NCBI GenBank assembly: GCA_012934845.2
Contig: WNNJ02000815.1
Location: forward strand, 62,001-126,000
Direction: 5' to 3'
From: Pomphorhynchus laevis
Taxonomy: Eukaryota; Acanthocephala; Palaeacanthocephala; Echinorhynchida; Pomphorhynchidae
Length of the DNA stretch: 64,000 nt
The notes under the pieces were generated by a model, which saw only the letters and a list, made by a program, of their open reading frames with translations, made no database searches and was not told the origin of the DNA. Below are positions 44,024 through 55,480 of this stretch, piece after piece. Each line of letters opens with the position of its first letter. Position 1 is the stretch's first letter. The translations under genes and the position numbers were made by a program.

Positions 44024-44233
44024 TGTAATGTCACAAACGACGTTATCCTCGCAGGTATTGATCCTATTATTGACACAGCAGGACGCTACTAATCAGTCTG
44101 GGTGGGTCTCATCAGCGTGAAATGTAGGTATGGGTCAGCAGCTGATGAGACCCACTCAAACTGATTAGTAGCGTACTACTGTATCAAAAATAGGAGCAAT
44201 ACATGCGAGGATAACGTCGTCCGTGACATTACA
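44024..44233. repeat. Large inverted repeat, 93-bp arms, 24-bp loop
   Basis: Arms 44024-44116 and 44141-44233 are inverted copies with about 10 differences in 93 positions (89 percent), without gaps. The inner ends read ggtgggtctcatcagc and gctgatgagacccact. The outer ends read tgtaatgtcac and gtgacattaca. It lies between the mL44 3' flank and a family B LINE. It could be a foldback-type transposable element or an inverted duplication. No coding capacity and no second copy in the window. Confidence 0.9.
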
Positions 44234-44239
44234 CCTGAC

Positions 44240-46388
44240 ACTCAGATTCCGACGTCTGCTTTCTGTCGGTTGCTCACTAGTCGAATCCGCCCGCCCCCTC
44301 AACTCATCCCCTTCTAAATTCTCTAATCATGGCGGCATTGTCGCATACGTCCGTCACCCAGCGTCTCTTCGCAAAATCACTCCCCCTTTCAGTCCTTGCT
44401 CTTTTGAATTTTTCACTTGTCGTTCTTCTAGCCCGATCATTCTGGATCTCGCCATTGTATATCGTCCTGGTTCATCAGCTCCTATCTCCTTATTTTTTAC
44501 AAAACTCGCTGACCTCCTTTCTCATTGTTCTTCGTCCTCAATCTCTTTACCAGTTCTAGGGAACTTCAACATCCGCCTTGACCGCCCACCTTCCACTGAT
44601 TCCATCCGGTTCATAACATTCTATCCAACAACAATTACAAATTCATCTCCACTGCCCCCACACATATCCTTGGCGGGACACTCAACAGTATCGCTGTCTC
44701 CGATCGTTTTGCTGTCTACACCTCACTGTCTAACTCCAATCACTTTCACGTCACTCTTGATCTAACTCCCAACAACTCCACGCTTCACACTCCTACCACA
44801 CCCACAAAGCATACTACGACGCCCTTGGAGAAAACTTGACCTCATCCTTATCCGCGCCGATAAATCGCCTTACTTAAATCGTCTCTATCCTATCCAACAA
44901 TAACATATTCCTCTCCTCACGATCTCGCCTTTCTTTTCGACTCTGAACTCACATCCATTCTCGATCTTCTCTTACCCTTCAAGCCTCACCAACATTGTCG
45001 CTTGCATTGTGCCCCATGGTTTGACATCCAATGCCTACTCTCAAAGCGTTGGCTCCGTTATGCTTTTCGAGTCTATCACCGCTTTCTCAAACGTGATATC
45101 CGCTCGCTCACTTCGTCTCTCCGTGATTCCTATCTTGCTCATCGCCGGTCTTACCTACACCTACTACGTACCAAATGTGACTCCTTCTGGCAGCATAAAA
45201 TCAACACATAATTAAACTCCAAGTCTCTCTGGCATACTTTTAATTCAATCATTTCTAGCTCCTCTTCGTCTTGCAACCTCAATCCCAATGATTATTCGTC
45301 AGTTCGTCAGACCAAAGTATCCACGTTGCTCTCTCACAACCCCGTATACATTTCATCTCACTGCTACTCGCCTCGCATCATCCTCGCGGAATTCTTTCAT
45401 GTTCTCACTGTATCATCTGCCGAAGTATCACCTGTACTAATGTTCTTGCCCAACAAAACCTCACCTGCCGATCCCCTGCCTACCCCCATTCTTAAATCCA
45501 TATTCTCATTCACTAGGTTCCATTAGAACAATATTAAAACTGAGATATTTGTCCGCTTTCTCAGCGACCTACAATATGCTGGAAATCATAGTCCAACCGG
45601 CATCTCTGTATAATGTTCTAAGCAGTTTTGAAGATGAACATATTCGTAGTCACTTTAGTCCACGGTTAGAATGCTATTGTTATCATACTTTCCTATATAC
45701 TAACGCGCGAAGCCTAGTTAATAAAATAGATGAATTACGAATTTTAGTTCGGGATACGAGTCCTTTATGTGTGGGAATCACAGAGTCTTGGTTAGTTCTG
45801 ATATCCTTGATGGCAAAGTTGATATAAATTATTTTTCTTCATATCGTGCAAACAGATCTATGTGCAGGGGGAGGTTGTGTTCTGTATGTGCACTCAGGTA
45901 CTTCAGTCAAGCTGACTGAATCAATTTCCAAAAATGGTGTAGAAATGTTGTGGTGTAGGATGTAGGAGAGCGATGATACTCCTATTACTATTGGTCTGAT
46001 ATATCGTAGCCCCTCTGCTGATGTCACATCGACATTACAAACGGTATTACCATCCACATCCGCATCAAACTCATCCTTCTTCTCGTAACGTTTATTCTCA
46101 TCGCTGTCGGCTCCCCATCGTTCATCAACCTTCCTTTCTTAGACGACACTCGCCCAACCTCTATATCACTGCGTTCCCGTAATTCCCTCTTATTCTACGT
46201 TCCCAATTACTCAAACAACTACGGTCTATGACCCATCCTCGTCGTCACCCCACTCGCCTGGAATGTGCTCTCTCGACGTCCACCGCGCTCTCTCATTTAT
46301 TGCATTCAAATGCCGCCTCCGTACCTACCTCCTCGAAACAAGATTTAGATTTTGTTGTTGTGATCATGTAAGCGTGCGCTGGCACTCA
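44240..46388 (+). mobile_element. Family B L2-like LINE, copy B4, interrupted
   Basis: Plus strand. Endonuclease from 44240 (SNHGGIVAYVRHPASLRKIT, LAIVYRPGSSAPISLFFTKL, VLGNFNIRLDRPPSTDSIRF, where the usual GDFN reads GNFN), linker (45002-45211) and the start of the RT region (LPNKTSPADPLPTPILKSIF) to about 45510. An unrelated LINE piece occupies 45511-46036. The 3' end of a family B element resumes at 46037 and runs to the tail hairpin (46372-46387). The RT core is missing. Whether the two B parts were one copy is uncertain. Confidence 0.78.
45511..46036 (+). mobile_element. CR1-like LINE endonuclease fragment within B4
   Basis: Frames at 45549-46036 read FLYTNARSLVNKIDELRILV, SPLCVGITESWL, ILDGKVDINYFSSYRANRS and GLIYRSPSADVTSTLQT, the first two thirds of an endonuclease of the family C type but a different lineage. 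It begins and ends abruptly without a tail, so it came by recombination or end joining rather than simple retrotransposition. Confidence 0.65.
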
Positions 46389-46394
46389 TTTGCC

Positions 46395-47985
46395 ACACTT
46401 CATTTTTTTATTACATAACTCTCTCTTTCATCTTCTCCCTGTCTCACCTGCCGAAGTATCATCTGTCATCATGTCCTGGCCCAACAAAACCTCACATGCC
46501 GATCCCATGCCTACCCCTATACTTAAATCCATATGCTCATCAATATTCCCTTTCATCACCACCTTGTTTAAGTCGTCCATCCGCAGTCGTATCTTCCCTT
46601 CACACTGGAAATCGGCAATTGTTCGTTCCCTCCTAAAGAAACAATCGCTTGAAACCTCCCTTCCTTCTAGCTATCGCCCCATTTCAATACTCCCTACTCT
46701 TTCTAAGCTCTTAGAACGCCTAATCTTAATACAGATCAACGCTTATCTCTCCTCATCCAATATGTACCCTGCTTTCCAATCCGCCTTACGCTCTAATCAC
46801 TTCACAGAAATCGCCTGCATGAAAGTTTACAACCACCTACTCATTTCTAGTGACAAGGCTCTATATAGTGTCCTCATCTCCCTCGACCTATCATCAGCCT
46901 TCGACATAGTCGACCACTCCATCCTTCTTTCTCGACTTCGTTATGATTAAGGATTTTCTTCATCCTCCGTAGCATGGTTTGCCTCGTATTTATCCGACCG
47001 TTCTTTTCGAGTCTGTTCAAATTCACCATCTCCTCCCATCTCTATTTGCTACGGGGTCCCACATGTCCGGTCCTAGGCCCTATACTTTTCTCTCTTCTGC
47101 TTGGCGATCTCTATCCGTTTATCAAACCTTATTCTTTTAACGTCATACAAACACCGATGAAATCCTCATATATGCTCATGCACTCGCCCATCGCGAGTGC
47201 ATGAGCATATATGCCTCTTATCTTAGACAAGTCTAAGATAAGTTGGATACTCCCTCGCTAACCTAACATATCTCCCAACCTGTATCTTTTGTCTCAGCAA
47301 TCATTCGCGTAGTCCACAATTTTACTTTATTAGGATTCCATTTCGATGATCACCTTTCCCTTAAACCCTTCGTCTGCGACAAGGTCCGCTCGTCTAACTT
47401 AATTCTCCGTGACATCCGCCGTATCCGCCCCCTTATCGACTTTCGTTCCTGTATGTATCTTCTTTCATCGCTCCTTTTCCCTAAAATCGATTACTACCTC
47501 AGCCTTTTCGCCAATTCTCCAAACTTCATCATCATACCCCAACAACGCATCATCAAATCCGCCGTTCGAGTGCTCCTACGTTTCCGTCAATTTGACTACA
47601 CACCCACATTTCTTGCCCAACTCTCCTAGCCTATTATCCACATCCGCATACAACTTCGCCTTCTCGTTACTTTTCGTCTCATCGCTGTTGGCTCCCCATC
47701 GTTCATCAACCTGCCTTCCTTAGACAACACTCGTTTCACCTCTATCTATATCACTGCGTTCTCGTAATTTCCTCTTACTCTACGTTGCCAATTACTCTAA
47801 TAACAATGATCTCCGATCCTTCATAGTCGCTGCCCCACTCGCCTGGGATTAACTCCCTCTCGACGTCCGCCGTGCTCCCTCATTTATTGCATTCAAATGC
47901 CGCCTCCGTACTTACCTCCTCGAAACATGATTTAGATTTTGTTGTTGTGGTCATGTAAAAGTGCGCCGGCACGTTTTAAACTTCT
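46395..47985 (+). mobile_element. Family B L2-like LINE, copy B5, with foldback scar
   Basis: Plus strand from within the RT (LHLLPVSPAEVSSVIMSWPN, open for 186 codons at 46390-46950 through PSSYRPISILPTLSKLLERL and VDHSILLSRLRYD) to the 3' tail (47961-47972, gtgc/gcac stem). The catalytic block is damaged: after AYMLMHSPIAS-type codons two adjacent inverted repeats (47167-47213 and 47217-47242) replace about 84 bp of coding sequence. From 47083 to 47663 it is otherwise identical to the inverse of 50414-51045 in copy B7. Confidence 0.85.
47167..47242. repeat. Two adjacent perfect hairpins in B5
   Basis: First hairpin: 21-bp arms 47167-47187 and 47193-47213 (inner part catgcactcgc/gcgagtgcatg), 5-nt loop. 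Second: 12-bp arms cttatcttagac (47217-47228) and gtctaagataag (47231-47242), 2-nt loop. The left arm of the first and the right arm of the second are normal LINE sequence. The inner arms are inverted copies of them. Confidence 0.97.
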
Positions 47986-48003
47986 TTAAGAAGTTTTAAA
48001 CGT
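47971..48003. repeat. 33-bp near-perfect palindrome at a LINE junction
   Basis: acgttttaaacttctt and aagaagttttaaacgt flank a single central T, with one mismatch. It lies exactly where the 3' end of B5 meets the ORF1 fragment at 47990-48285, whose normal sequence supplies aagaagtttaaa. Confidence 0.92.
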
Positions 48004-48285
48004 TAGGAGGGTACCGAGGAGGCATGAAAACTATGTCAAAAACGAGTTTTCGGAGTGGAGGGCTGAGATGATTGGAGTTAGTGAATTTGTTTAAAGAAAT
48101 AAAAAATACAGGAGCGATATTATTGAAGATGGATGGATTATCATAAGGAAGAATTGTTGCTAGGATAAACTTGAAAGCAGATACATAATCATCAAGGCGA
48201 AATTGTGAAGCAGATTAGGAAAGTTTCAATTCAGATATGATAATACAGCGATCTAGCGAAGGAAAACGGTTACGTGGAAGTGATG
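47990..48285 (-). mobile_element. L2-like LINE ORF1 fragment
   Basis: On the minus strand a partial ORF1 reads LDRCIIISELKLS, RLDDYVSAFKFILATILPYD, NNIAPVFFISLNKFTNSNHL and SPPLRKLVF, homologous to the RNA-binding region before the ORF1 end in A1 (3245-3020) and B2 (9280-9450). It is inserted between B5 and B6 in the opposite orientation. Confidence 0.65.
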
Positions 48286-48289
48286 AACA

Positions 48290-49390
48290 GACATAGCTTT
48301 TATCTTCTTCCTGTATCACCTGCCAAAGTATCATCTAGCATCATGTCCACAAAACCTCTCCTGCCGATCCACCGCCATCCCCATACTTAAATCCATATGC
48401 TCATCGATATCCCCTTTCCTCACCACCTTGTTTAACTCGTCCATCGGCAGTCGTATCTTTCCTTCACACTGGAAATCCGTCATCATTTGTCCCCTCCTTA
48501 AAAAACAATCGCTCGACTTCTCACTTCCTTCTAGCTATTGCCCTATTTCACTCCTCCCTACTCTTTCCAAGCTCTTAGAGCTCCTTATCTTAATACAGAT
48601 CAACTTTATCTCTCTTCATCCAATATGTACTCTCCTTTCCAATCCGATTCCCGCTCTAATGTTAAACCTGCCTGAAACCCTAACATATCTCCTCCCCATG
48701 TATATTTTGCCTAATCAATCATCCTCATAGTCCGCAACCTTACTTTTTTTGGCGTCCATTCGGATATTCACCTTTCCCTTAAACCCTTCGTCCATGATAA
48801 GGCCTGCTCGTCTAATTTAATTCTCCGTGAAATACGCTGTATCCGCCCCCTTATCGACATCCGTTATTGTATGTATCGTTAATCGCTTTTCTTTCCTAAA
48901 ATCGATTGCTGCCTCAGCCTTTTCGCCTATTCTCCAAAGTTTATCACTTTACCCATACAATGCATCCTCAACTCCGCCCTTCGAGTGCTCCTACGTCTCC
49001 GTCACTTCGACCACAATCCACATATCTTACCCAACTCTCCTGGCCTACCATCCACATACGCATTCAACTCCGCCTTTTGAACATAACTTTTCGTCCCTTC
49101 GCTGTCAGCTCCCCATCGTTCATCAACCCCCTTTCTTAGACGACACTCGCCCCACCTCTCTCTATTGCTGCGTTCTTGTAATTCCCTCTTATTCTACGTT
49201 CCCAATTACTCTAACAACTACGGTCTATGATCCTTCCTCGTCGCCGCCCCCACTCGCCTGGAATCAGCTCCCTCTCGACGTCCGCCGCGCTCCCTCCTTT
49301 ATTACATTCAATTACCCGCTCCGTTCCCACCTTATCGACTTATAATTTAGATTTTTGTCTTGTTTTCGACGGCACTCATTTGCCATGTAA
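48290..49390 (+). mobile_element. Family B L2-like LINE, copy B6
   Basis: Plus strand, beginning near LPVSPAKVSSSIMST and FNSSIGSRIFPSHWKSVIIC and continuing PSSYCPISLLPTLSKLLELL. Most of the RT core is then deleted (about 48660), and the thumb follows (RPFVHDKACSSNLILREIRC, RLLSFPKIDCCLSLFAYSPK-like) to a short tail near 49365-49390 with ggcactcatttgccatgtaa. More diverged from the other B copies than B5 and B7 are from each other. Confidence 0.8.
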
Positions 49391-50404
49391 AAATAAATCC
49401 TTATTTATAGCTGGTAGGAGTAGAGGCAGAAGAGCAGGTAGGTATAAGTGGGAAGGATTGTTCAATGTTAATTAAGATAAATTAAATCATGTGTAACAAG
49501 ACAAGGAGTGTTGAATCGGTTTATCGGTGATGTTATTAAAGATTGCCAGAAGGATGTAAATTATTGAGAACTGATACTGGGGAAATAGAGTAAAGAGTAC
49601 TGAAGAGAAGAAAGAAGTACGAGGTATATTTAGATGGGGAAGGAATAGGAAAACGGAGATACGAGATAAACAGCTTTACTGTTTGCATTTTTAGGATAAA
49701 GATGAATGAAAGTTTTATCCGTAGTTGAACGAGGAGTGTGTGTAAGAGAAGGTTTAAGAATAAAATTATATGATGCGAAATGAGATGTTGATGCGAGGGA
49801 AACGTCAAAAACAGTATTGGTATGAGTAGTCGTATATGAGACAGAAGTGGAGGAGCATGATAACTGTAAAAGCTCTACTGATGAACAAAAACCGCATATA
49901 AATGATTTACGTTAATACACCGAGCGGTCGGATTTTTTTACTCAGACAAGGGTCCGTACGTCACAGCCTTTACAATCCATATGCTTAAATCAGATTAATA
50001 CAGATTGCTGGTTGAAATCTGGAATTACTACACCCAAAGTAAGATTATAGTAACAATCAATTAATGAAAAATAATGAAATTAACAACGAATCAACTTTAA
50101 TTCTGAAAAATAGAGGAAAAACTTTATTCTGTTATAAAAAACGAGGAAGCTCTCAAGTACAACAAAGAATATTATAAATTTGGATTATCTGTAGATGAAA
50201 ATTTTTTATTTGTTTTGGATTCGGCTTAGGTCGGATTCTTGAAAAATAAACTGTTCACTTTAACATCATTCTGGATTCAAATGCAACATGTGTATATCCT
50301 GTATTAAAAAAGTTCAGAAGAGGTTTTATTTCCCAAATTAATGATTATGTAAATTTGCTTTTTTCAGCATTGTAGACATCACGTCGATAAAATGTATATA
50401 CTAT
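49391..50404. other. Non-coding stretch
   Basis: No gene is supported. Pieces at 49400-49810 show purine-rich strand bias like a reversed LINE (minus-strand frame 49536-49808), but no motif is recognisable. The rest is AT-rich. B7 begins at 50405. Confidence 0.45.
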
Positions 50405-52776
50405 TGGATTTTGAAGGCGAAGTTGTATGCGGATGTGGATAATAGGCTAGGAGAGTTGGGCAAGAAATGTGGGTGTGTAGTCAAATTGACGGAAACGTAG
50501 GAGCACTCGAACGGCGGATTTGATGATGCGTTGTTGGGGTATGATGATGAAGTTTGGAGAATTGGCGAAAAGGCTGAGGTAGTAATCGATTTTAGGGAAA
50601 AGGAGCGATGAAAGAAGATACATACAGGAACGAAAGTCGATAAGGGGGCGGATACGGCGGATGTCACGGAGAATTAAGTTAGACGAGCGGACCTTGTCGC
50701 AGACGAAGGGTTTAAGGGAAAGGTGATCATCGAAATGGAATCCTAATAAAGTAAAATTGTGGACTACGCGAATGATTGCTGAGACAAAAGATACAGGTTG
50801 GGAGATATGTTAGGTTAGCGAGGGAGTATCCAACTTATTTTAGACTTGTCTGGGTTTAGAAAGAGACGAATATGAGAGAGACGTTTGTAGATAGAAAATT
50901 ACAGTTGGAGGCAGAAATTGCGATATCGTGTATGCGATGGGCGAGTGCATGAGCATATATGAGGATTTCATCGGTGTTTGTATGACGTTAAAAGAATAAG
51001 GTTTGATAAACGGATAGAGATCGCCAAGCAGAAGAGAGAAAAGTAGGGGTCATAGGGCTGAACATTGTGAGACCTCGCAGAAAATATAGATGAGAGGGGA
51101 GGAGGATGAATTCGAACAGCCGCGAAAATAATGGTCGGATAGACTTGATGCAAACCATGCTAGGAGGAAGAAAAGCCGTAATAATAACGAAGGTGAGACA
51201 GGAGGATGATTGGTCGACTTTGTCGGAAGTGAAGGATAGGTCGATAAGGATCAGAACACTATATAGAGCCGTGTGACGAGAAATGAGGAGGTCGTTGTAA
51301 AGTTTCATGCATGCGATTTCTGTGGACTGATTAGAGCGGAAAGCGTATTGGAAATGAGGCTACAGTTTGTATGAAGAGAGATAAAGTTGATGTGTATTGA
51401 GATGAGGCGTTCTAAGAGCTTAGAAAAAGTAGGGATGAGTATAATGGGGCGATAGCTAGAAGGAAGGGAGGGGTCGAGGGATTGTTTCTTAAGGAAGTGA
51501 CAAACGATGGCGGATTTCTATTGTGAAGGGACGATACGAATGTGAATGGACAAGTTAAACAAGGTGGCGAGGAAAGGGGATATCGATAAGCATATGGATT
51601 TATGTATGGGAGTAGGGAGGGGATCGACTGGTGAGGTCTTGTTGGGAAAGGACATGAGAACAGATGATACTTCGGCTGTTGAGACAGGGAGAAGATTAAA
51701 GGGTTTCGAGTGGATGAGGCGAGGCGGGCAAGAGTGAGATGGGTATGGAGACGGGAGTGTGAGACAAAGACGTTGATACTTTGGTCTGGATAAGTGAAGC
51801 ATAATCATGGGGATAGATGTTGCAATACGAAGAAGAGCGAGAATGGATTGAGTAAAAAGTATATCGGAGAAACTTCGAGTTGAATGAAGTGACGATTTTA
51901 TGCTGCCAGAAAGAGTTGCATTTGATACGTAGTAGGTTGAGATGAGACCGGCAAAAAGCGATAGAACTCACGAAGAGACAGAGTGAGCGAGCGGATATCA
52001 CGTCTGAGGGAGCTGTGATAGACTTTTAAAGCATGACGGAGTTAACGCTTTGAGAGTAGACATTGGATGTCAAACCATGGGGCACGTTGCCTCCGACAGT
52101 GAGAGTGAAGCTTGAAGGGCAAAAGAAGATTAAGAGTGGATGGATCAGATAGACCAGGATCGGAGAGGGACAGTGAAGTGTAGGTTACAACAAGATCGGG
52201 ACAGCAATGATGTCGAGTGCCCCGCCAAGGATATATGTCGGGGCATTGGAGGTGAATTTGTAATTGTAGTTGGATAGAATGTTGATTAACCGGATGGAAT
52301 CGGTGGAGGAGGGGTGGTCAAGGCGGCCATGCACTCGCTAAGAACGAGTGAATGGATAGAGGACCAAGAACAGTGGGACAGGTCAGCGATTTTGATAAAA
52401 AAATACGGAGGTAGGAGCAGATGAACCAGGATTGTATGCATTGGCAAGATCTAAAGTGATCGGTCTAGAAGAATGACAGGTTAGCAATTCAAAAGAGCAA
52501 GAACTGAAAGGGGGTGATTTTGCGAAGTGACTCGGGGTGGCGGGCTAATACAACAATGCCGCCAGGATTAGAGAATTTAGAAGGGGTTGAGGTGAGGAGG
52601 CCGGCAGATTCGACTAGTGACCAACCGATAGAGAGAGCAGACGGCGAATGAAGAGGTCGTTGAATCGGAGTGCCAGGATTCGGTGAGGCAGAAGAAATCG
52701 ATGGATTGCTTGGTGAATAGGTTGAGGGTGATATCGGATTTATGGGAAGTAGATCTACTGCAGAGGAGGCTTTGCG
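50405..52776 (-). mobile_element. Family B L2-like LINE, copy B7 (both ends truncated)
   Basis: Minus strand. Endonuclease from about 52795 (NLFTKQSIDFFCLTESWHSD) through a PSLSDPGLSD-type end, linker (52001-51830), RT (VSTAEVSSVLMSFPNKTSPV, VDPLPTPIHKSICLSISP, LKKQSLDPSLPSSYRPIILI-type, the IDLSF block) and the catalytic region (about 50940-51000, eroded) to a truncation in the thumb at 50405. It lacks the 3' tail. 50414-51045 is identical to the inverse of 47083-47663 except for the foldback scar in B5. Confidence 0.83.
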
Positions 52777-52847
52777 GAGAGTGCATATAGTGCACTCTCT
52801 ACACTCTCCTCCGTTTTAGTCAAAACGGAGGAGAGTGCAGAGAGTGC
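52777..52847. repeat. Chain of foldbacks at the B7/D1 junction
   Basis: gagagtgca (52777-52785) and tgcactctc (52791-52799) form a 9-bp hairpin. Overlapping it, 26-bp arms 52792-52817 and 52822-52847, with one mismatch and a 4-nt loop (agtc), form a second. The rightmost arm is genuine family D sequence (compare 61250-61280), and the two arms to its left are successive inverted copies. Confidence 0.95.
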
Positions 52848-53126
52848 TAATCTCTTAAGTTTATGCTTTGTTGCAGGGGTGCCATGAAAGACAACCATCT
52901 GCGATTTCGTGGAGTTTAAAATAAGATTGGACTCGGGTTACTGGTATTTTGATCTTAAAAGATACAACTGATGTCCGAGACTACGTCTTTGCACCTGCGT
53001 CCAGAGAACAAGGCTGTGGTATCATCAATGTATACCACTAGACGTTGTTCACATTTAAATAGTTTGAAGAGTTCAATGGAGGCAGCAAGAAACAAGATAG
53101 GAGAAAGAGGGGATCCTTAGGGCACA

Positions 53127-53166
53127 CCGTAATAGGGTAGAATTCTACCCGTAATAGGGTAGAATT
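53127..53166. repeat. Palindrome plus direct duplication in D1
   Basis: gggtagaattctaccc (53135-53150) is a perfect 16-bp palindrome, and ccgtaatagggtagaatt occurs at 53127-53144 and again at 53149-53166. Copy D2 has a single copy of this segment (rc of 60966-60985), so it arose in D1 after insertion. Confidence 0.9.
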
Positions 53167-54799
53167 GACCCGCATCAAGGTCGTCGTCATAATAGAATTG
53201 CTTATTGTACAGCAGTATCTCCACCCTGTAAACAGCTCTCAAAGCAACCCAAAGGATCTGAGAGAAGAGTTAATAAATAGAATGGAGATACGGTCAAAAT
53301 CAGCAGAAAAATCCAGGAAAACAGCCACAGCAAGTTGATGACTATTCTCCTGGCAAAACTGATGCACTTCGCCTACAGCTGAATGATCCGAGCGACATTT
53401 TACGGACCCATGGAAACCTGGTGGGATTAAATTTCGCCTACTCAGATGATCGCGGATTCTACGCGCAAGCGCTTTTTCGTAGATCGAAACGAGGAAATTT
53501 CGAATCGAAATGGGCCGCAGGTCCTTAGGAAATGAGACCGGATTGTTCTTAGGTAAAAATATTCGTCTACTAATGTTGATGCCGGCCTCATCGGAATGGG
53601 CGGCTAATAGCACAGTTACGGCCACTTCTCTTTGATCGGCTGTCAAAAGCTGACAGTCACGAGAAGAGAGTGAAGCGACGAATTTGTAGGTGCCCGGAAG
53701 AGGCCCCCAGAAGTTAAGGATATCTGTGACAGATAAATCCCTACTTCTGAAGTCTCCCTAAAGCGGGATTGGCTGAGTTGATTGAGTGCCTCCATAATTA
53801 TGTAGGGATAGCGACTCCTCTAAAACTATATCAAGACCTTTACTACCAATCCAACCCAATGATCTATCCATCCAACAGACGAATTTCTTCTTCTTGAATA
53901 TCTTCTATAAGGAAGACTGAGCTGGATTAAGGGAAGCAATGCTTGCCCTATCCCTACCCAGTTGGAATATATATCTAGTAATCCAATATTCTTTTAAGAG
54001 AACTTGCCTGGCAGAAGCAGAGAGATTGGGAAGACGAAGCAAATATGCTAAGGTCTTGAGTTTTGCCGAAGTGGGACTGAAGATACGACCTGTATACGTA
54101 GTCAAAAGCATCGCGATAGCTTGCGACGAGAGGAAGAATTAAATTCGGTTAGACTCTCATTCCCAATTCGGGGGAAGCGTTGGATAGCTGCCTGAAAGAA
54201 AGCCACTCTGATTGGATCAAAGTGGAATCTCCTTCTAAGCAGCGTATCCTCTTCTATCCGCCAGCGAATCAAGTCATGAGAGGTGGCCAGATGTTGACGC
54301 GACTACCGTTTCTGACTATGCGGTGTGCTGCATTAATCCAACGACCAGTTCTGTCGTTGAAGTCACCAAGTACCATGTCATAGCCGCTATCAATAATCCT
54401 ATCCAGGAGGTCACGGTTCTTGTGAATCTCCCCTGGACGGATGTAGGTATTGGCTAGACTGAGACGTTTACTGTTCTAACAGAGTGAAACTACTAAGCAA
54501 GAAAGGGCTGGACTAGAATATTTTGGAAGATACGATCTTAAGGAGCATTTAACCAAGGTTAAAAGACCTTGAGATGAAGAGGAGTGAGGTGGGGTTATGT
54601 ACGGAGTATAGTGGGAAAAATGTGCTTTGTTAATAATCGAGTAATGTCCTGGGGTAGATGGATAGACCTCGTCCCCTGAAGGATTATAACATCTGCATCT
54701 CTACCAGATAGAAATCTAAGGGCAAAAGCAAGCCCCTCCCGAATTCCACTGAAGAATATTCAGTGAAAAGGGCTCACGAGTACTCTGCATTGTGTTAGG

Positions 54800-55480
54800 T
54801 TAGCTGTATGGGATTGCCTCATCCCTAGACGGAGCTAGGGGTGGAAGGGTTGCCCCCTCCACCACGAACGCCATCCAGAATGGGCACTTGCCCAGGGCGT
54901 TATCTTCATCTCCCTTGGAGGCCTTTTTACCCTGTAGTAGCTTTCCAATCTTTATGGTGGGACGGCGTGAACCGAGGTCCCTTTTCTTAGATTCTTGAAT
55001 AGTTTGAAGGGATAATTGCGGTGTGCCATAGAAGGCCGCGGCCAGGACCGACACCAGGTTTTCCATTCGTTTTACGGCCGCGTTAATTGTGATATCAGTA
55101 ATCTTCAGGAGTTCGTCCTTAGATAGTCTGGAAACATTTAAAAAGGAAGGGTTCTTATTTTCGGAAGCCGGTCTATTGTTGATCATAAACGCATCATTGC
55201 ACGCTTTGAATTTTAGGCGTTTTCGTGACCAAGCGGGGTGCCCCCCCGCAATTAGAGCACAAGGGGTAGAAGTGCACCTCACCCCGGACTCAATGTTATG
55301 TCCACATCCACAAGTTCCACAGATATTTGGCTCTGAGCAGCTTGAAGCCCAGTACCCCCAAGCATGACACCTATTACAATGTTGGTATGTGCATCTTTCA
55401 ACTGCAACCATTTCGAATTTCAGATAAAACCTCTGAAAGGGGTTGAGACAGGACTTTGAGAGAATCTCAGCCCGATCCAT
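54800..55480 (-). pseudogene. Family D ORF1, zinc-knuckle part
   Basis: 226 codons. Three knuckles bind nucleic acid in this ORF1 type. The first is CNRCHAWGYWASSC, which has Tyr where C-x2-C-x4-H-x4-C is expected. The second is CGTCGCGHNIESGVRC. The third, CALIAGGHPAWSRKR, has lost cysteines seen in copy D2 (CLNCGGPHPVWSRKC). The Met at 55480 is internal, and upstream codons continue in this frame family to 56067. A C-terminal PLAPSRDEAIPYS end matches the short spacer before ORF2. Confidence 0.75.

Noticed and set aside
47161-47250. B5 double hairpin as an RNA switch or terminator
   Set aside because: Copy B7 shows the ancestral sequence without hairpins, so the structure is a rearrangement scar rather than a conserved function.
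55089-55367. Plus-strand frame of 92 codons over D1 ORF1
   Set aside because: It is antisense to the zinc-knuckle frame, which has clear Cys/His motifs on the minus strand.
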